A stretch of DNA of 64,000 bases from Pseudomonadota bacterium (GTDB lineage Bacteria > Pseudomonadota > Gammaproteobacteria > Burkholderiales > Thiobacillaceae). The position numbers and the translations under genes were made by a program. Where the stretch lies: assembly GCA_030653935.1 (NCBI GenBank), contig JAURYL010000036.1:1-64000 (forward strand). Direction: 5' to 3'. Below the pieces are notes generated by a model. The model had not been told where the DNA came from and did not search any database. It saw only the letters and a program-made list of their open reading frames with translations. Shown here one piece after another: positions 42,642 through 58,132 of the stretch (the stretch's first letter is position 1; every line of letters starts with the position of its first letter).

Positions 42642-43122
42642 TGATTGGAAAGCTCTGCACCTTCGCAGCCTGATTTCTTCGCTTGATGGAGGAGTGAGTG
42701 TAAATGGGGAGGATCGTCAAAAGTTACCAAACGAAAAAGGCGTTCTACGGGTTAGTGCGGTTTCAAATGGCGAATTCAGTTTCCGGATCAAAGAAGGTGT
42801 TGACGCTGATTTCGACTTCTTCCGGCACTATTTCGAGGCAGGACTCCTGAACGAAGAAATTTCGGGCATCGCACAGGAAGGGGCGCGCAATCATGGTCTG
42901 CTGAATGTCGGCATAGGCGATTTCTTCAAGCTACGGCTGCATGTGCCGCCGGCACCAGTTCAACGCAAGATCGCCGAGGCGATCAACGTGGCCGAGGCAG
43001 AAGAACGGCTGTTCGAATATCAGTTGGAACGCTTCCAGATCGAGAAACGCGCCCTCATGCAACAACTCCTCACCGGCAAACGCCGCGTGAAACTCGACCA
43101 GCCCGCCGAGGCCGCGCCATGA
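42631..43122 (+). CDS. hsdS: Truncated HsdS-like specificity subunit
   Basis: 163 aa. It begins like an HsdS domain (WKALHLRSLISSLDGGVSVN, GVLRVSAVSNGEFSF), then jumps to the domain's end (DFFRHYFEAGLLNEEISGIA, KLRLHVPPAPVQRKIAEAIN) and a conserved helix (FQIEKRALMQQLLTGKRRVKL). About 70-80 residues of the recognition core that should lie between residues ~60 and ~75 are missing in frame, as is a second recognition domain. Start ATG 42631 inside the end of rhuM; the stop overlaps the hsdR start (ATGA). It could act only as a spacer/assembly piece beside the 39.2-kb half-subunit, or be a decaying allele. Confidence 0.72.
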   Translation: MVPNDWKALHLRSLISSLDGGVSVNGEDRQKLPNEKGVLRVSAVSNGEFSFRIKEGVDADFDFFRHYFEAGLLNEEISGIAQEGARNHGLLNVGIGDFFKLRLHVPPAPVQRKIAEAINVAEAEERLFEYQLERFQIEKRALMQQLLTGKRRVKLDQPAEAAP

Positions 43123-46100
43123 CCGTCCCACAAACCCGCGAGCAATACAGCGCGCACATTCCGGCGCTGCATCTGCTGTGCAATCTCGGCTGGCAATACT
43201 TGAGCGCGGCGGACTGTCTGGCGCTGCGTGGTTCCACCCGTGAAGTCATCCTCAAGCCGCGCCTGATCGAGGTGCTGCAAAGCCGGCGCTTCGAGTACAA
43301 GGGCGAGTGGTTTCCGCTCTCGGCCAATGCCATCGAGCAGATCGTGCGCGAGGTGTCGGCGTTGAACCTGGGTGAGGGGCTGTTGCCGGCCAACGAGCGG
43401 CTGTACACGCGGCTGGCGCTGGGGGTGACGGTCACCGAGTTCATGGCGGACGGCAAGAAACATCAGCCGACCATTGCGCTGATCGATTGGGCCAACCCCG
43501 AGGCGAACCGTTGGGAGGTCAGCGAGGAGATGGCGGTGCTGTCGGCGCAGGGCACTCATCACCGCGTGCCGGATGTGGTCGGCTTCGTGAACGGGATTCC
43601 GCTGCTGGTGATCGAGGCGAAGCGGCCGGAGTCGGGGAATCAGAACAAGTCGATGGTGGACGAGGGCGTCAGCCAGCATCTGCGCAACCAGCGTCAGGAC
43701 GAGATTCCGCATCTGTTCGCCTATGCCCAGTTGCTGCTGGCGGTGAGCCACGGCGAGGGGCGTTACGGCACCACCGAGACGGCGGCGAAATTCTGGTCGC
43801 GCTGGCGCGAGGAGGCATTCGACGAGGCGTTTGACGACAAACACATGGCGGCGGTGAAGAACCGGACGCTGGACGCGGCCACCGTCGCCGCGCTGTTCGC
43901 GGGCAAGCCGGAGAAGCTGCGCGCGTATTTCACGTCGCTGTGGTCGCGGCCGATGTTGCCGACGGATCAGGACCGGCTGCTGGTGAGCCTGCTCACCCCG
44001 GCGCGGCTGCTGGAGTTGCTGCGCTTTTTCATCCTGTTCGATCGCAAGGTGGGCAAGGTGGTGGCGCGCTATCCGCAGTTCTTCGGCATCCGCGCCCTGC
44101 TCGCGCGCATCGAGCAGCGCAAAGCCGATGGCGGCCGCGAGGGCGGCATCGTCTGGCACACCACGGGCTCGGGCAAGTCTTTCACCATGGTGTTTCTGAC
44201 CAAGGCGCTGGTGCTGCACGACAGCCTGAGTGCCTGCCGGGTGGTGGTGGTGACGGATCGCCTGGACCTGGAGGATCAACTCGCCAAGAACTTCATCAGC
44301 GGTGGCGCCTTCGGTTCGCCGCTCTCGACCCGCAAGGAAGGCGAGAAGGCCAAGGTGAGCTCGGGGCGCGAGCTGGCCCGGCGCATCGGCTCGGGCACGG
44401 AGCGGATCATCTTCACCCTGGTGCACAAGTTCAATACGGCTTCGCAACTGCCGGAGTGCCACAACCCGTCTTCCGATCTGATCGTGCTGGTGGACGAGGG
44501 CCATCGCAGCCACGGCGGCGAAAGCCACGAACGGATGCGCAAGGCCTTGCCCCACGCGGCCTATGTGGCGTTCACCGGCACGCCGTTGCTGAAAAAGGAG
44601 AAGGCCGCCAACAAGTTCGGCCCCATCGTGCATGCCTACAGCATGCGCCGCGCGGTCGAGGATGGGACGGTGTCGCCGCTGCTGTACGAGGAGCGGGTGC
44701 CGGAACTGACCATCAACGAGGCGGCGGTGAATCGCTGGTTCGACAAGATCACCGTCGGCCTCGCGGAAGCCCAGCGCGCCGACCTGAAACGGAAGTTCGC
44801 CAACAAGGGCGCGGTCTACGGCTCGGCCAACCGCATCGAGCTGATCGCCTGGGACATCGCGGTGCATTTCAGCGAGAACATCAAGAAGCTGGAGATGGGG
44901 CTCAAAGGTCAAGTTGCCACCACGAGCAAGCTGGACGCCATCCGCTACAAGAAGTATCTGGACGAAACCGGGCTGGTGAGCAGCGCGGTGATCATCTCGC
45001 CGCCCGATACCCGCGAAGGCAACACCGAGGTGGATGAGAGTGGATTGCCGGAGGTGCAGAAATGGTGGAAGGAGCACGTCGGCAAGGACCCGGAAGCCTA
45101 TGAGCACAAGGTGCTGGCGGATTTCTCCCGCGAGGGGGCGCCGGATTTGCTGATCGTGGTGGATCGGCTGTTGACCGGGTTCGACGAGCCGGCGAACGCG
45201 GTGCTGTACATCGACAAGCCGCTCAAGGAACACAACCTGATCCAGGCCATCGCCCGGGTGAATCGCCTGCATGAAGCCAAGCGCTACGGAGTGCTGGTGG
45301 ATTACCGGGGCATTCTCAAGCAACTGGATACGGCGATACGCGCCTATCAGGACCTGGAAACGCGCACCCAGGGCGGCTACGAGTTGAGCGATATCGAGGG
45401 GCTCTACAGCCAGTTCAGCACCGAGTACAAACGCCTGCCCGGCCTGCACGAGGCGCTGTGGGCGTTTTTCCGGGAGGTTAAAAACCGCCGCGACCTGGAG
45501 CAGTACCGGCAGGTGTTGATGCCGAAATTCGCCCCGGACCCGAGCGGCGAGGCGGGCGAAACCTACGACACACGGCAGAAACTGCGCGAGGACTTCCACG
45601 AGGCGCTCACCCAGTTCGGCCTCTGCCTGCAAACCGCCCTGTCGTCGCGCGGTTTCTACGAGGACAACAGTTTCTCGGAACAGGATGTGCGCACCTACAA
45701 GGAGGATCTGCGCTTCTTCATCAGCCTGCGCGGGATCGCCCGGCGGGATGCCCTGGAGACGGTGGATTACAGCGTCTACGAGGAGCAAATTCGGCGCATG
45801 GTGGACAAGCAGGTGATCGGCAAGGAAGTACGCGAGCCGGAGGGCGTCTACCTGGTGCACAAACTGGGTGGGGAAACCGACCCCGGCACCTGGAGCGAAG
45901 AGAAGACCCGCAACGAGACCGACCTGATCCGCACCCGCCTGAAACGAACCATCGAGCAGGAGCTCGCCGACGACCCCTATGCCCAGAAGGTGTTCGCGGA
46001 GCTGCTGAAACTGGCCATCGCCGAAGCGGAGGCGATGTTCGACCACCCACTCAAGCAGTACGCCCTGTTCAGTCAATTCGAGGAACAGGTGGCGCGGCGC

Positions 46101-46427
46101 GAGGTGGCGGGCATTCCCGACCATTTCGGTGACAACCCCCATGCGCGCGCCTATTTCGGCACTTTCAGGCTGGTGCTGGGCGACGCCTGTTTCGACGCCG
46201 GCGATGCGGACGAGACGGGGCAATACGTCGAGGAAGCGCGGGCCATCGACGCGGCGGTGCGCGATGCCGTCGCCGAAAATTCGCTGAACCCGCAGAACAT
46301 CGAAGCGGCGATCCGCAAAGCTCTGCTGCCGCGTTTGTTCGCGCTGATGGGCCTGGAGAAGGCCAAGGAAGTGATCGAGCAGGTTATCCACATCACCCGC
46401 ATCGGCCTGAGTCGCGGGAAGCTGTGA
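43119..46427 (+). CDS. hsdR: Type I restriction enzyme endonuclease subunit
   Basis: 1102 aa. The N-terminal PD-(D/E)XK nuclease has D152 (VPDVVGFVNG) and E166/K168 (LVIEAKRPE). The SF2 translocase follows with Walker A TTGSGKS (348-354), VVVTDRLDLEDQL, DEGHRS as the DExx box and AFTGTPL as motif III, then QAIARVNR near motif VI. It cuts unmodified DNA after ATP-driven translocation in complex with HsdM and HsdS. Full length. It is coupled by ATGA/GTGA overlaps to the truncated hsdS before it and to the metallopeptidase after it. Confidence 0.95.
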   Translation: MTVPQTREQYSAHIPALHLLCNLGWQYLSAADCLALRGSTREVILKPRLIEVLQSRRFEYKGEWFPLSANAIEQIVREVSALNLGEGLLPANERLYTRLALGVTVTEFMADGKKHQPTIALIDWANPEANRWEVSEEMAVLSAQGTHHRVPDVVGFVNGIPLLVIEAKRPESGNQNKSMVDEGVSQHLRNQRQDEIPHLFAYAQLLLAVSHGEGRYGTTETAAKFWSRWREEAFDEAFDDKHMAAVKNRTLDAATVAALFAGKPEKLRAYFTSLWSRPMLPTDQDRLLVSLLTPARLLELLRFFILFDRKVGKVVARYPQFFGIRALLARIEQRKADGGREGGIVWHTTGSGKSFTMVFLTKALVLHDSLSACRVVVVTDRLDLEDQLAKNFISGGAFGSPLSTRKEGEKAKVSSGRELARRIGSGTERIIFTLVHKFNTASQLPECHNPSSDLIVLVDEGHRSHGGESHERMRKALPHAAYVAFTGTPLLKKEKAANKFGPIVHAYSMRRAVEDGTVSPLLYEERVPELTINEAAVNRWFDKITVGLAEAQRADLKRKFANKGAVYGSANRIELIAWDIAVHFSENIKKLEMGLKGQVATTSKLDAIRYKKYLDETGLVSSAVIISPPDTREGNTEVDESGLPEVQKWWKEHVGKDPEAYEHKVLADFSREGAPDLLIVVDRLLTGFDEPANAVLYIDKPLKEHNLIQAIARVNRLHEAKRYGVLVDYRGILKQLDTAIRAYQDLETRTQGGYELSDIEGLYSQFSTEYKRLPGLHEALWAFFREVKNRRDLEQYRQVLMPKFAPDPSGEAGETYDTRQKLREDFHEALTQFGLCLQTALSSRGFYEDNSFSEQDVRTYKEDLRFFISLRGIARRDALETVDYSVYEEQIRRMVDKQVIGKEVREPEGVYLVHKLGGETDPGTWSEEKTRNETDLIRTRLKRTIEQELADDPYAQKVFAELLKLAIAEAEAMFDHPLKQYALFSQFEEQVARREVAGIPDHFGDNPHARAYFGTFRLVLGDACFDAGDADETGQYVEEARAIDAAVRDAVAENSLNPQNIEAAIRKALLPRLFALMGLEKAKEVIEQVIHITRIGLSRGKL

Positions 46428-47155
46428 GCGTGCGACGCTTCATCCACTACGGCGAGGCGCGCATCGGCTTCACGATCAACTTCGTGGCGCGGCGAGCGAA
46501 GCGGGTGGCGATCCACGTTCATCCCGATGGCGCGGTGGAAGTGGATGCCCCGGAAGACACGGAAGTCGGCGAGGTGGTGGCTGCCGTGCGCCGCCGCGCC
46601 CGCTGGATATGGCAGCGCCTGCGCGCCTGTCGTGAGCGCGCCCGGCATGTCCTGCCCAGGGAGTATGTGAGCGGCGAGAGCCACTTCTATCTGGGCCGGC
46701 GCCACCTGCTCAAGGTGAGCATTCAGCCCGCGCAGCCCCAGGGCGTGAAATTGCTGCGCGGCAGACTGGAGATCAGTAGCCGTTCAAGCGCGGCGGACAA
46801 GGTGCGCGGCTTGCTCGAAGGCTGGTATCGGCATCGCGCGGGGGAGGTGTTCGCCCGGCGCCTCGCCGACTGCGCGGCGAAAGTACCGTGGCTGAAAACC
46901 GCCCCCAACTTTCGCCTGCTGACCATGCGCACCCAATGGGGCAGTTGCTCACCCAAGGGCGAACTTCTGCTGAATCCGCTTCTGGTCAAAGCGCCGGGGC
47001 AATGCGTGGATTACGTGATCTTCCATGAGCTGTGCCACCTCAGGGAGCACAACCACAGCCCGAAGTTTTATGCCCTGCTCGGCGCGCAGTTGCCGGATTG
47101 GGAAAAGCGCAAGGCCGAGCTCGATGAATTGGCGGAACAGCTGTTGAATCGGTGA
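46424..47155 (+). CDS. YgjP-type zinc metallopeptidase (DUF45)
   Basis: 243 aa starting at a GTG that overlaps the hsdR stop. The zinc site is HELCHLREHNH (H201, E202, H205), within the family blocks RTQWGSCSPKGELLLNP and VDYVIFHELCHL. This domain family commonly rides directly behind hsdR in type I restriction operons. Its substrate is unknown; a role in turnover or control of the restriction complex is inference from context. Confidence 0.9.
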   Translation: MSVRRFIHYGEARIGFTINFVARRAKRVAIHVHPDGAVEVDAPEDTEVGEVVAAVRRRARWIWQRLRACRERARHVLPREYVSGESHFYLGRRHLLKVSIQPAQPQGVKLLRGRLEISSRSSAADKVRGLLEGWYRHRAGEVFARRLADCAAKVPWLKTAPNFRLLTMRTQWGSCSPKGELLLNPLLVKAPGQCVDYVIFHELCHLREHNHSPKFYALLGAQLPDWEKRKAELDELAEQLLNR

Positions 47156-47210
47156 AATCCACGCGCCCTTGGGGGGCACTGTGAAACAGCCGGCATCGAA
47201 GCCCCGCGCT

Positions 47211-47357
47211 TGATGCGGTTCGCTGCGCTCACCACATCCTACGTCCCTGATATCGGCAAGGTTCCCCCCTTTGAAAAAGGGGGAAGTCACCTTCTCATCG
47301 GCTTTCACGCAGTACTGTTTGATGCGGTTCGCCGCGCTCAGCACATCCTACGTCCCT
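47211..47357. repeat. 38-bp direct repeat pair
   Basis: 47211-47248 and 47320-47357 both read TGATGCGGTTCGC(T/C)GCGCTCA(C/G)CACATCCTACGTCCCT, two mismatches in 38. They flank a CCCCC/GGGGG hairpin (47261-47290). The gap 47156-47411 holds no gene. Confidence 0.85.
47261..47290. repeat. Solo copy of the CCCCCTTTG/CAAAGGGGG hairpin
   Basis: GTTCCCCCCTTTGAAAAAGG followed by GGGAAGTCAC matches the outer end of the ~103-bp repeat at 59371 and 61972, here without its inner part. Confidence 0.65.
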
Positions 47358-47411
47358 ATCGGAGGCAATGATGGCGCCCGCTCCCACATCCACTGCAAGC
47401 CCGACGCGCGG

Positions 47412-48068
47412 TTACCGTCGTTGCGCCTCGTGCAGCGCCGCGTCGACCAGGTCGGTGAGTTGCTGGAAGCCGAAGCTGGGCAGGGGGCGGCCGTTGACGA
47501 AGAAGTCCGGGGTCTTGGTCACGTTGAGGGTGTTGGCGTCGGCCAGGTCTTGTGCGATCAGCGCGGCGACTTCCGGGGCGTTCATGTCGATCTTCAGTTG
47601 GTCGATGTCCAGACCCAGGCCTTCAAGGTGCGGCCAGACCAGGTCGACATTCGCGACGTGGTGTTCCGTCCATTCGGCCTGGCTGTTGAGCACGGCTTCC
47701 AGCGTCGGCCAGAACTTGCCTTGTTTGCGCGCGGCTTCCAGCACCGCGACCACTTTGTCCGAGCCGGTGTGGAAGGGGGTAAAGCGCAGCACCAGGCGGA
47801 TCTGGTCGGGATGCTCGGCCATGAGTTCCTTGACCCTGGGGTAGAAGACTTTGCAGGTCTCGCAGGCGGGGTCGAGAAATTCGACGATCACGACCGGCGC
47901 GTCCTGCTTGCCGAGGGCCGGCGAATGCATGCGGATGAGGGCGTCACTGTTGCTGTCGGCCAGTTGTGTCGATTGTTCCACCTGCTCGCTGGTATAGAAC
48001 AGGGTGCCGACGACGAAAGCCAGCAGCAGTCCTACCGCGGCGAAGATGAAGAGCGTTTTCTGACTCAT
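47412..48068 (-). CDS. DsbA-like thiol:disulfide oxidoreductase, membrane-anchored
   Basis: 218 aa. The N-terminal hydrophobic segment (residues 4-24) is an anchor or signal. The thioredoxin fold has the redox pair C69/C72 in DPACETC and the cis-proline in TKTPDFF (P187); DsbA-type helical insert in between. It should act in the periplasm as thiol oxidase, with DsbB (encoded upstream, 4-nt overlap) re-oxidising it. The C-E-T-C active site differs from the classical CPHC, so redox properties may differ. Such BdbD/BdbC-like pairs often serve a subset of proteins. Confidence 0.87.
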   Translation of the reverse strand: MSQKTLFIFAAVGLLLAFVVGTLFYTSEQVEQSTQLADSNSDALIRMHSPALGKQDAPVVIVEFLDPACETCKVFYPRVKELMAEHPDQIRLVLRFTPFHTGSDKVVAVLEAARKQGKFWPTLEAVLNSQAEWTEHHVANVDLVWPHLEGLGLDIDQLKIDMNAPEVAALIAQDLADANTLNVTKTPDFFVNGRPLPSFGFQQLTDLVDAALHEAQRR

Positions 48069-48502
48069 TTTGAACCCTTGAAATGGGTCGCCAGAAGCAT
48101 GGCGACGATGAATGAGAAGGCCAGCACGGAAAGCAGCGGGATGTTGATGAAGCCGAACCAGACTACTTGTAGATCAGAACAGGGCACCCCCTGGCGGCAG
48201 GGTTGCAGGTTTTCCGGGATGAGGCCGCCGACCAGGGCCAGATGATAGACAGCCAGCAGCCAGCCGGAAAGCGCGAGCGGCAGGGCGTAGCGAATCACCT
48301 TCGGGTCGAATGGGAACAGTCCGGCGGCGAGCACGAGAACCAGCGGGAACATGCAGATCCGCTGGTACCAGCAGAGCAGGCAGGGGGTGTAGCCCATGAT
48401 TTCGCCAAGGAACAGCGCGCCCAGGGTCGAGGCGGTGGCGAGTAGCCAGGCGAGAAAAATCAGGGTCCAGCCGGGGCCGGGCGAGTCATTGAGCGTGGAC
48501 AT
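48065..48502 (-). CDS. dsbB: Disulfide bond formation protein B
   Basis: 145-aa inner-membrane quinone reductase with four hydrophobic segments. The first periplasmic cysteine pair is C41-LL-C44 (CLLCWYQR) and the second C102/C108 (PCRQGVPC), the arrangement of BdbC/DsbB proteins. It re-oxidises the DsbA-like partner encoded 4 nt overlapping downstream. Divergent from malQ across a 104-bp gap. Confidence 0.92.
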   Translation of the reverse strand: MSTLNDSPGPGWTLIFLAWLLATASTLGALFLGEIMGYTPCLLCWYQRICMFPLVLVLAAGLFPFDPKVIRYALPLALSGWLLAVYHLALVGGLIPENLQPCRQGVPCSDLQVVWFGFINIPLLSVLAFSFIVAMLLATHFKGSK

Positions 48503-48606
48503 GGGGTTCTCATGGGGTGGAAGGCCGATACGCTTTGTTCGTCAACCCGTGGCGTGGCGCGGCGGGGATGGTGTAAGGTGGCCGAAGCTTACCGCCAGAA
48601 CTTCAA

Positions 48607-50535
48607 ATGATCGACCCGCCCAGAGCCACGCCCACGCAGCCCGACCCCGACCTGGTCGAAGCGCTGGCCCTGCTGGGCAAGCCGGATTTCCTCCTGGCGG
48701 TGCACGACGCCAGTTTCCCCGGGATCGAGGGCGAGGATGGCGGACGGGGCAGTCCTTACGGCGCGGGTGGTCTGGCGCTGGCCGATTTCGCGCGTTCCCT
48801 CGGTTTCACCGGCCTGCAACTGGGGCCGCAGGGGCAGACTTCCCCGATCAATCCCTCGCCCTACGACGGCACCCTGTTCTCCCGAAATTTCCTTTCCCTG
48901 GACCTCGCCGCGCTGGCGCGAGACCCGGAATGGGGCGGGTTGCTGAGCGAGGCCACCTGGCGCGCGCTGGCGGATGGCAACCCTTGTCCCGACGGGCGGC
49001 GGGTGGCCTACGCGTATGCCTTCCATGCTTATGCGCAGGCGCTGGAGGAAATCCACAACCGCTTCAGCGCGGCGCGCGACCGAGGTGAGCCCGAGGCGAT
49101 GCGGATCGCATGCGGGTTGGCCACGCTCTGGCAAGGCAATCGCTGGCTGCGCGACGACGCCTTGTATGAAGCGCTTTGCCTGGAACACGGCCGCATTCCC
49201 TGGCGGCACTGGCCGCGACAAGGGGAGGGCGCGCTGGATTGGCAACTGCCGGTTTTGTCGGACGCAGCGGCCGACGCGCGGCGGCTGGAACTGGAACAGA
49301 AATATGCGGTGATGCTGGAGCGTCATGCCCTGGTCCAGTTCATCCTGTTGGAGCAGCATCGGACCTTCCACGAGCGCATGCGGGCGCTCGGCCTGAAGCT
49401 CTATGGCGACGTGCAGGTGGGGTTTTCCCAGCGCGATGCCTGGGCGCGGCAGGCCCTGCTGCTGCGCGACTACTACATGGGGGCGCCGCCCAGCCGCACC
49501 AATCTCGCGGGCCAGCCCTGGAACTACCAGGTGCTGGACCCGGCGCTGTATCTCGATGCGGAGGGCGGGCCCGGCCCGGTGCTGAATTTCGTAGCCGAGC
49601 GCATGGGCAAGGTGCTGGCGGAGTTCGACGGCCTGCGCCTGGACCATCCGCACGGCCTGGTCTGTCCCTGGGTCTACCGCATCGACGATCCCGATTCCTA
49701 CCACGCGGTGCAGTACGGGGCGCGGCTGTTCTCCTCGCCCGACCTGCCCGACCACCCCGGCCTCGCGCGCCATGCCATCGTCAGTCCGGAGCAATTGAAC
49801 CGGAACCGGCCGCGTTATGCCGACGACTGGGTGCGCGACCTGGACGCCGCGCAGGAGGGCCGTTACGCGCTGCTGCTGGATGCGCTCATGGCGCAGGCGA
49901 GCACCCACGGGCGGCGCCGCGAGGACATCCTGTGCGAGGTGCTGTCCACCGAGCCATTGCCGTTGCGGCGGGCTCGCGTGCAGCACGGGCTGGGCCGCTT
50001 CCGGGTGACACAGAAGGCCAACCTGGCTGATCCCGGCGATGTCTATCGCGGCGAGAACGCGCGACCCGAGGACTGGATCATGGTGGGCAACCACGACACC
50101 CCGTCGATCTGGCGTCTGGCGCGGGCCTGGCAGGGAACGGCGGCGGGGCGTGAACAGGCCGCCTATCTCGCCAGCCAGTTGTGGCCGGATGACCCCGATC
50201 CCTTGGCGGCGATGCTCGCCGCCGACCCTTGCAAGCTGGCCCATGCCAAGGTGGCGAAGCTGTTCCTCACCCGCGCCCGCCACGTCATGTTGTTCTTCGC
50301 CGACCTGCTCGGCATGGAGGAGACCTACAACGCGCCGGGCATCGTCAGCGAGGACAACTGGACGCTGCGGGTGCCGCAGAACTTCGCCCACGCCTATGAA
50401 CACGACCGCCGCCAAGGCCGCGCCCTCAATCTGCACGCCGCTCTGGCGCTGGCCCTGCGCGCCTGCCCGGAGATTGCCGCCGAGGCGCTGATCGCCCGGC
50501 TGGACGCCAAGGCGGGCTGGCGCGTCGACGCATGA
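48607..50535 (+). CDS. malQ: 4-alpha-glucanotransferase (second, stand-alone copy)
   Basis: 642-aa GH77 enzyme that transfers glucan segments between maltodextrins. Recognisable motifs: [26 protein letters not shown] (nucleophile D346), [15 protein letters not shown] (acid/base E444 by position) and [14 protein letters not shown] (D497). It is shorter and diverged from the MalQ half of the fusion at 20.6-25.2 kb, and is not simply a duplicate of it. The start ATG has a weak ribosome site. First gene of the plus-strand operon malQ-treS/mak-glgC-glgX. Confidence 0.88.
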   Translation: MIDPPRATPTQPDPDLVEALALLGKPDFLLAVHDASFPGIEGEDGGRGSPYGAGGLALADFARSLGFTGLQLGPQGQTSPINPSPYDGTLFSRNFLSLDLAALARDPEWGGLLSEATWRALADGNPCPDGRRVAYAYAFHAYAQALEEIHNRFSAARDRGEPEAMRIACGLATLWQGNRWLRDDALYEALCLEHGRIPWRHWPRQGEGALDWQLPVLSDAAADARRLELEQKYAVMLERHALVQFILLEQHRTFHERMRALGLKLYGDVQVGFSQRDAWARQALLLRDYYMGAPPSRTNLAGQPWNYQVLDPALYLDAEGGPGPVLNFVAERMGKVLAEFDGLRLDHPHGLVCPWVYRIDDPDSYHAVQYGARLFSSPDLPDHPGLARHAIVSPEQLNRNRPRYADDWVRDLDAAQEGRYALLLDALMAQASTHGRRREDILCEVLSTEPLPLRRARVQHGLGRFRVTQKANLADPGDVYRGENARPEDWIMVGNHDTPSIWRLARAWQGTAAGREQAAYLASQLWPDDPDPLAAMLAADPCKLAHAKVAKLFLTRARHVMLFFADLLGMEETYNAPGIVSEDNWTLRVPQNFAHAYEHDRRQGRALNLHAALALALRACPEIAAEALIARLDAKAGWRVDA

Positions 50536-50548
50536 GGAAAGAAAGACG

Positions 50549-53853
<3,305 letters not shown>

Positions 53854-53857
<4 letters not shown>

Positions 53858-55094
53858 AAAAACCCAAAGTCCTCGCATTCGTCATGGCCGGCGGTGAAGG
53901 CAGCCGCCTGAGCCCGCTCACCCTGGAGCGTTCCAAACCTTCGGTGCCTTTCGGGGCGCGTTACCGCATCGTCGACTTCGTGTTGTCCAACCTGGTCAAC
54001 TCCGGCATCCACAGCATCTACCTGCTGGTGCAGTACAAGTCGCAATCGTTGATCGAACATGTACGCAAGGCCTGGGTGCTGCCGCCGATGCTGCCGGAGT
54101 ACTTCGTCACCGTGGTGCCGCCGCAGATGCGTTTCGGCCAGGAATGGTTCCAGGGCACGGCGGACGCGATCTACCAGAACATCGACCTGATCCGCCAGCA
54201 TGCGCCGCAGATGGTGCTGGTGTTCGGCGCCGACCACATCTACCGCATGGATGTGCAGCAGATGATCGACTTTCATCTGGAGAACAAGGCCGCCGCCACC
54301 GTCGCGGCCCTGCCGGTGCCGCTGAAAGACGCCTCGGCCTTCGGCGTCATCGACGCCGACGTCGAAGGCCGCATTCGCGGTTTCCTGGAAAAGCCCAGCC
54401 AGCCGCCGGCGATGCCGGACCGGCCCACGCACGCCTACGCCTCCATGGGCAATTACCTGTTCAACACCGAAGTGTTGTTGGAGGCGCTGGAAAAATCCCG
54501 CGCCGAAGGCGGCACCGACTTCGGCAAGCACGTGCTGCCGGACCTGATGCAGGGCGGCAAGCTCTTCGCCTACAACTTCGCGAAAAACAGCGTGCCCGGT
54601 GTTCGCCCCTACGAGGAAAAAGCCTACTGGCGCGACGTCGGCACCCTCGATGCCTACTTCGAGGCGCACACCGACGTGCTCGGCCTGGAGCCGCGCTTCG
54701 ACGTGTTCAACGCCCGCTGGCCGATGTTCTCCAGCAGCTACCAGGGGCCGGCGGCGCGCTTCGCGAAGGCGGATCTGGAAAACAGCATGATCAGCGCCGG
54801 CTGCCTGATCGACGGCGCCAAAATCAAGAACTCGGTGCTGCGCCGCGAGGTGGTGGTGGAGCCGGGCGTCGAGATCGAAGACTGCATCATCATGGATTAC
54901 TCGATCATCAAACGCGGCGCCAAACTCAAGCGCGTCATCGTCGACCGCTACAACGTCATCGGCGAGAACGAGCGCATCGGCTACGACCTCGAACAGGACC
55001 GCAAGCGCTATCACGTCACCGAGTCCGGCATCGTGGTCCTGGCCAAGGGCGAACGCTACGGCTCCCTGCGCGGTTCCTTCGAGGGCGAGGATTG

Positions 55095-55095
<1 letters not shown>
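53854..55095 (+). CDS. glgC: Glucose-1-phosphate adenylyltransferase, copy 2
   Basis: 413 aa. All GlgC motifs are present: GGEGSRLSPLT, ERSKPSVPFGARYRI, WFQGTADAIYQN, FGADHIYRMD, FLEKPSQPP, WRDVGTLDAYFEAH. Start at 53854 (GGAG site, overlapping the treS stop) rather than the upstream in-frame ATG at 53803. Its stop overlaps the glgX start (TGATG). It is similar to, but clearly diverged from, copy 1; the two may differ in allosteric control. Confidence 0.95.
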
Positions 55096-57227
<2,132 letters not shown>

Positions 57228-57339
57228 GTTGGGTTGATCCCGGAAAACGCAGGCGGCCTTGTCTTATCACCGACACGCGCGTCCACAGGCGTTGCGGGCC
57301 TTGATCGCACAATCGTTTGTGTGAATCCGTGTAGTACCT

Positions 57340-57505
57340 GTAGGAGCGGGCTTGCCCGCGATTGGCGGCGGTTACCGCGCTCCCACTGAGTATCAGGCAA
57401 CAGACGCGACGGGGAAAACGGCTCTATGTGATTCGTAGGGGCGGGTTTGAAACCCGCCCCTACCCGCGACGCAACGGGGGCTATCGCGGGCAAGCCCACT
57501 CCTAC
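57340..57505. repeat. Nested inverted repeats after the second sugar operon
   Basis: Outer arms 57340-57361 and 57484-57505 (GCGGGCTTGCCCGC family, as at 36052) enclose a perfect palindrome at 57435-57463 (GTAGGGGCGGGTTT, one-base centre). No gene is supported in 57228-57710. The arrangement may act as the operon's 3' boundary. Confidence 0.8.
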
Positions 57506-57710
57506 GATCTCCGTAGCGTGCGCTGTGCGCACGATTCAGGTCCCGCAAAGCCCGGCATGAACAATCGTACGCGCGGTGCCCGCTACCATAGCCGGTATGC
57601 AGGCGCCGGCGTGACCTGCCCGCCGAACTGGCTCGACTACCCAATGCAAACGACATGGTTCCGGGAAAACACCTAATTGCCATTGATCAAAAACGCCCAC
57701 TTCAGTCGAT

Positions 57711-58090
57711 GTGCCCACCAGCCAGCTTGCAATCGAGAGCGAAGTCATCATTCAGCAATTCAATGAGACGCCACTCGATTTCCTGGTGGCCAACTACGCA
57801 CTCAGCTACCCATTCGTCTATCAACCCGATGATGTCATTTTGCTGTTGCCCTATATGGCATTTCCGGACGATCAAACGAAACAGCAGCTGACTGAATGGA
57901 TTGCCCATTTCTGGCAATCCGGTGAACAGATTCAGACTTACACCCTGTTACAACGACTTGCCAACTACATTAATCAAACACTGTCGTATCAACGGCGGGA
58001 AGAACCCGGCGTGCAAACTGCGGCGCAAACACTGGCTTATGGCACCGGCTCGTGCCGTGACTTCGCGACCCTGTTCATGGAATCGGCCCC
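57711..58090 (+). pseudogene. 5' fragment of a transglutaminase-like protein gene
   Basis: From a GTG at 57711, about 126 residues match the N-terminal part of transglutaminase-like proteins: TPLDFLVANYALSYPFVY, IWHFW-like AHFWQSGEQIQTYTLLQRLA, then GTGSCRDFATLFMESA with the catalytic Cys115. The match stops there; the expected continuation with the catalytic His and Asp is absent, and the frame runs on to 58397 antisense to the HPP gene. The 3' end was lost at the junction with the HPP-CBS gene. Confidence 0.72.
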
Positions 58091-58132
58091 GACGAGCCTG
58101 GTTATGGCCGCGATGTTTCCATTACACACCCG

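Noticed and set aside
43020-46391. 1123-codon minus-strand open frame opposite hsdR
   Set aside because: Same reason: hsdR motifs on the plus strand are unambiguous, and the antisense product resembles no protein.
54144-55094. Extended 1027-aa version of glgX starting inside glgC
   Set aside because: The extra 317 residues are an out-of-frame reading of glgC; the family start is at 55095.
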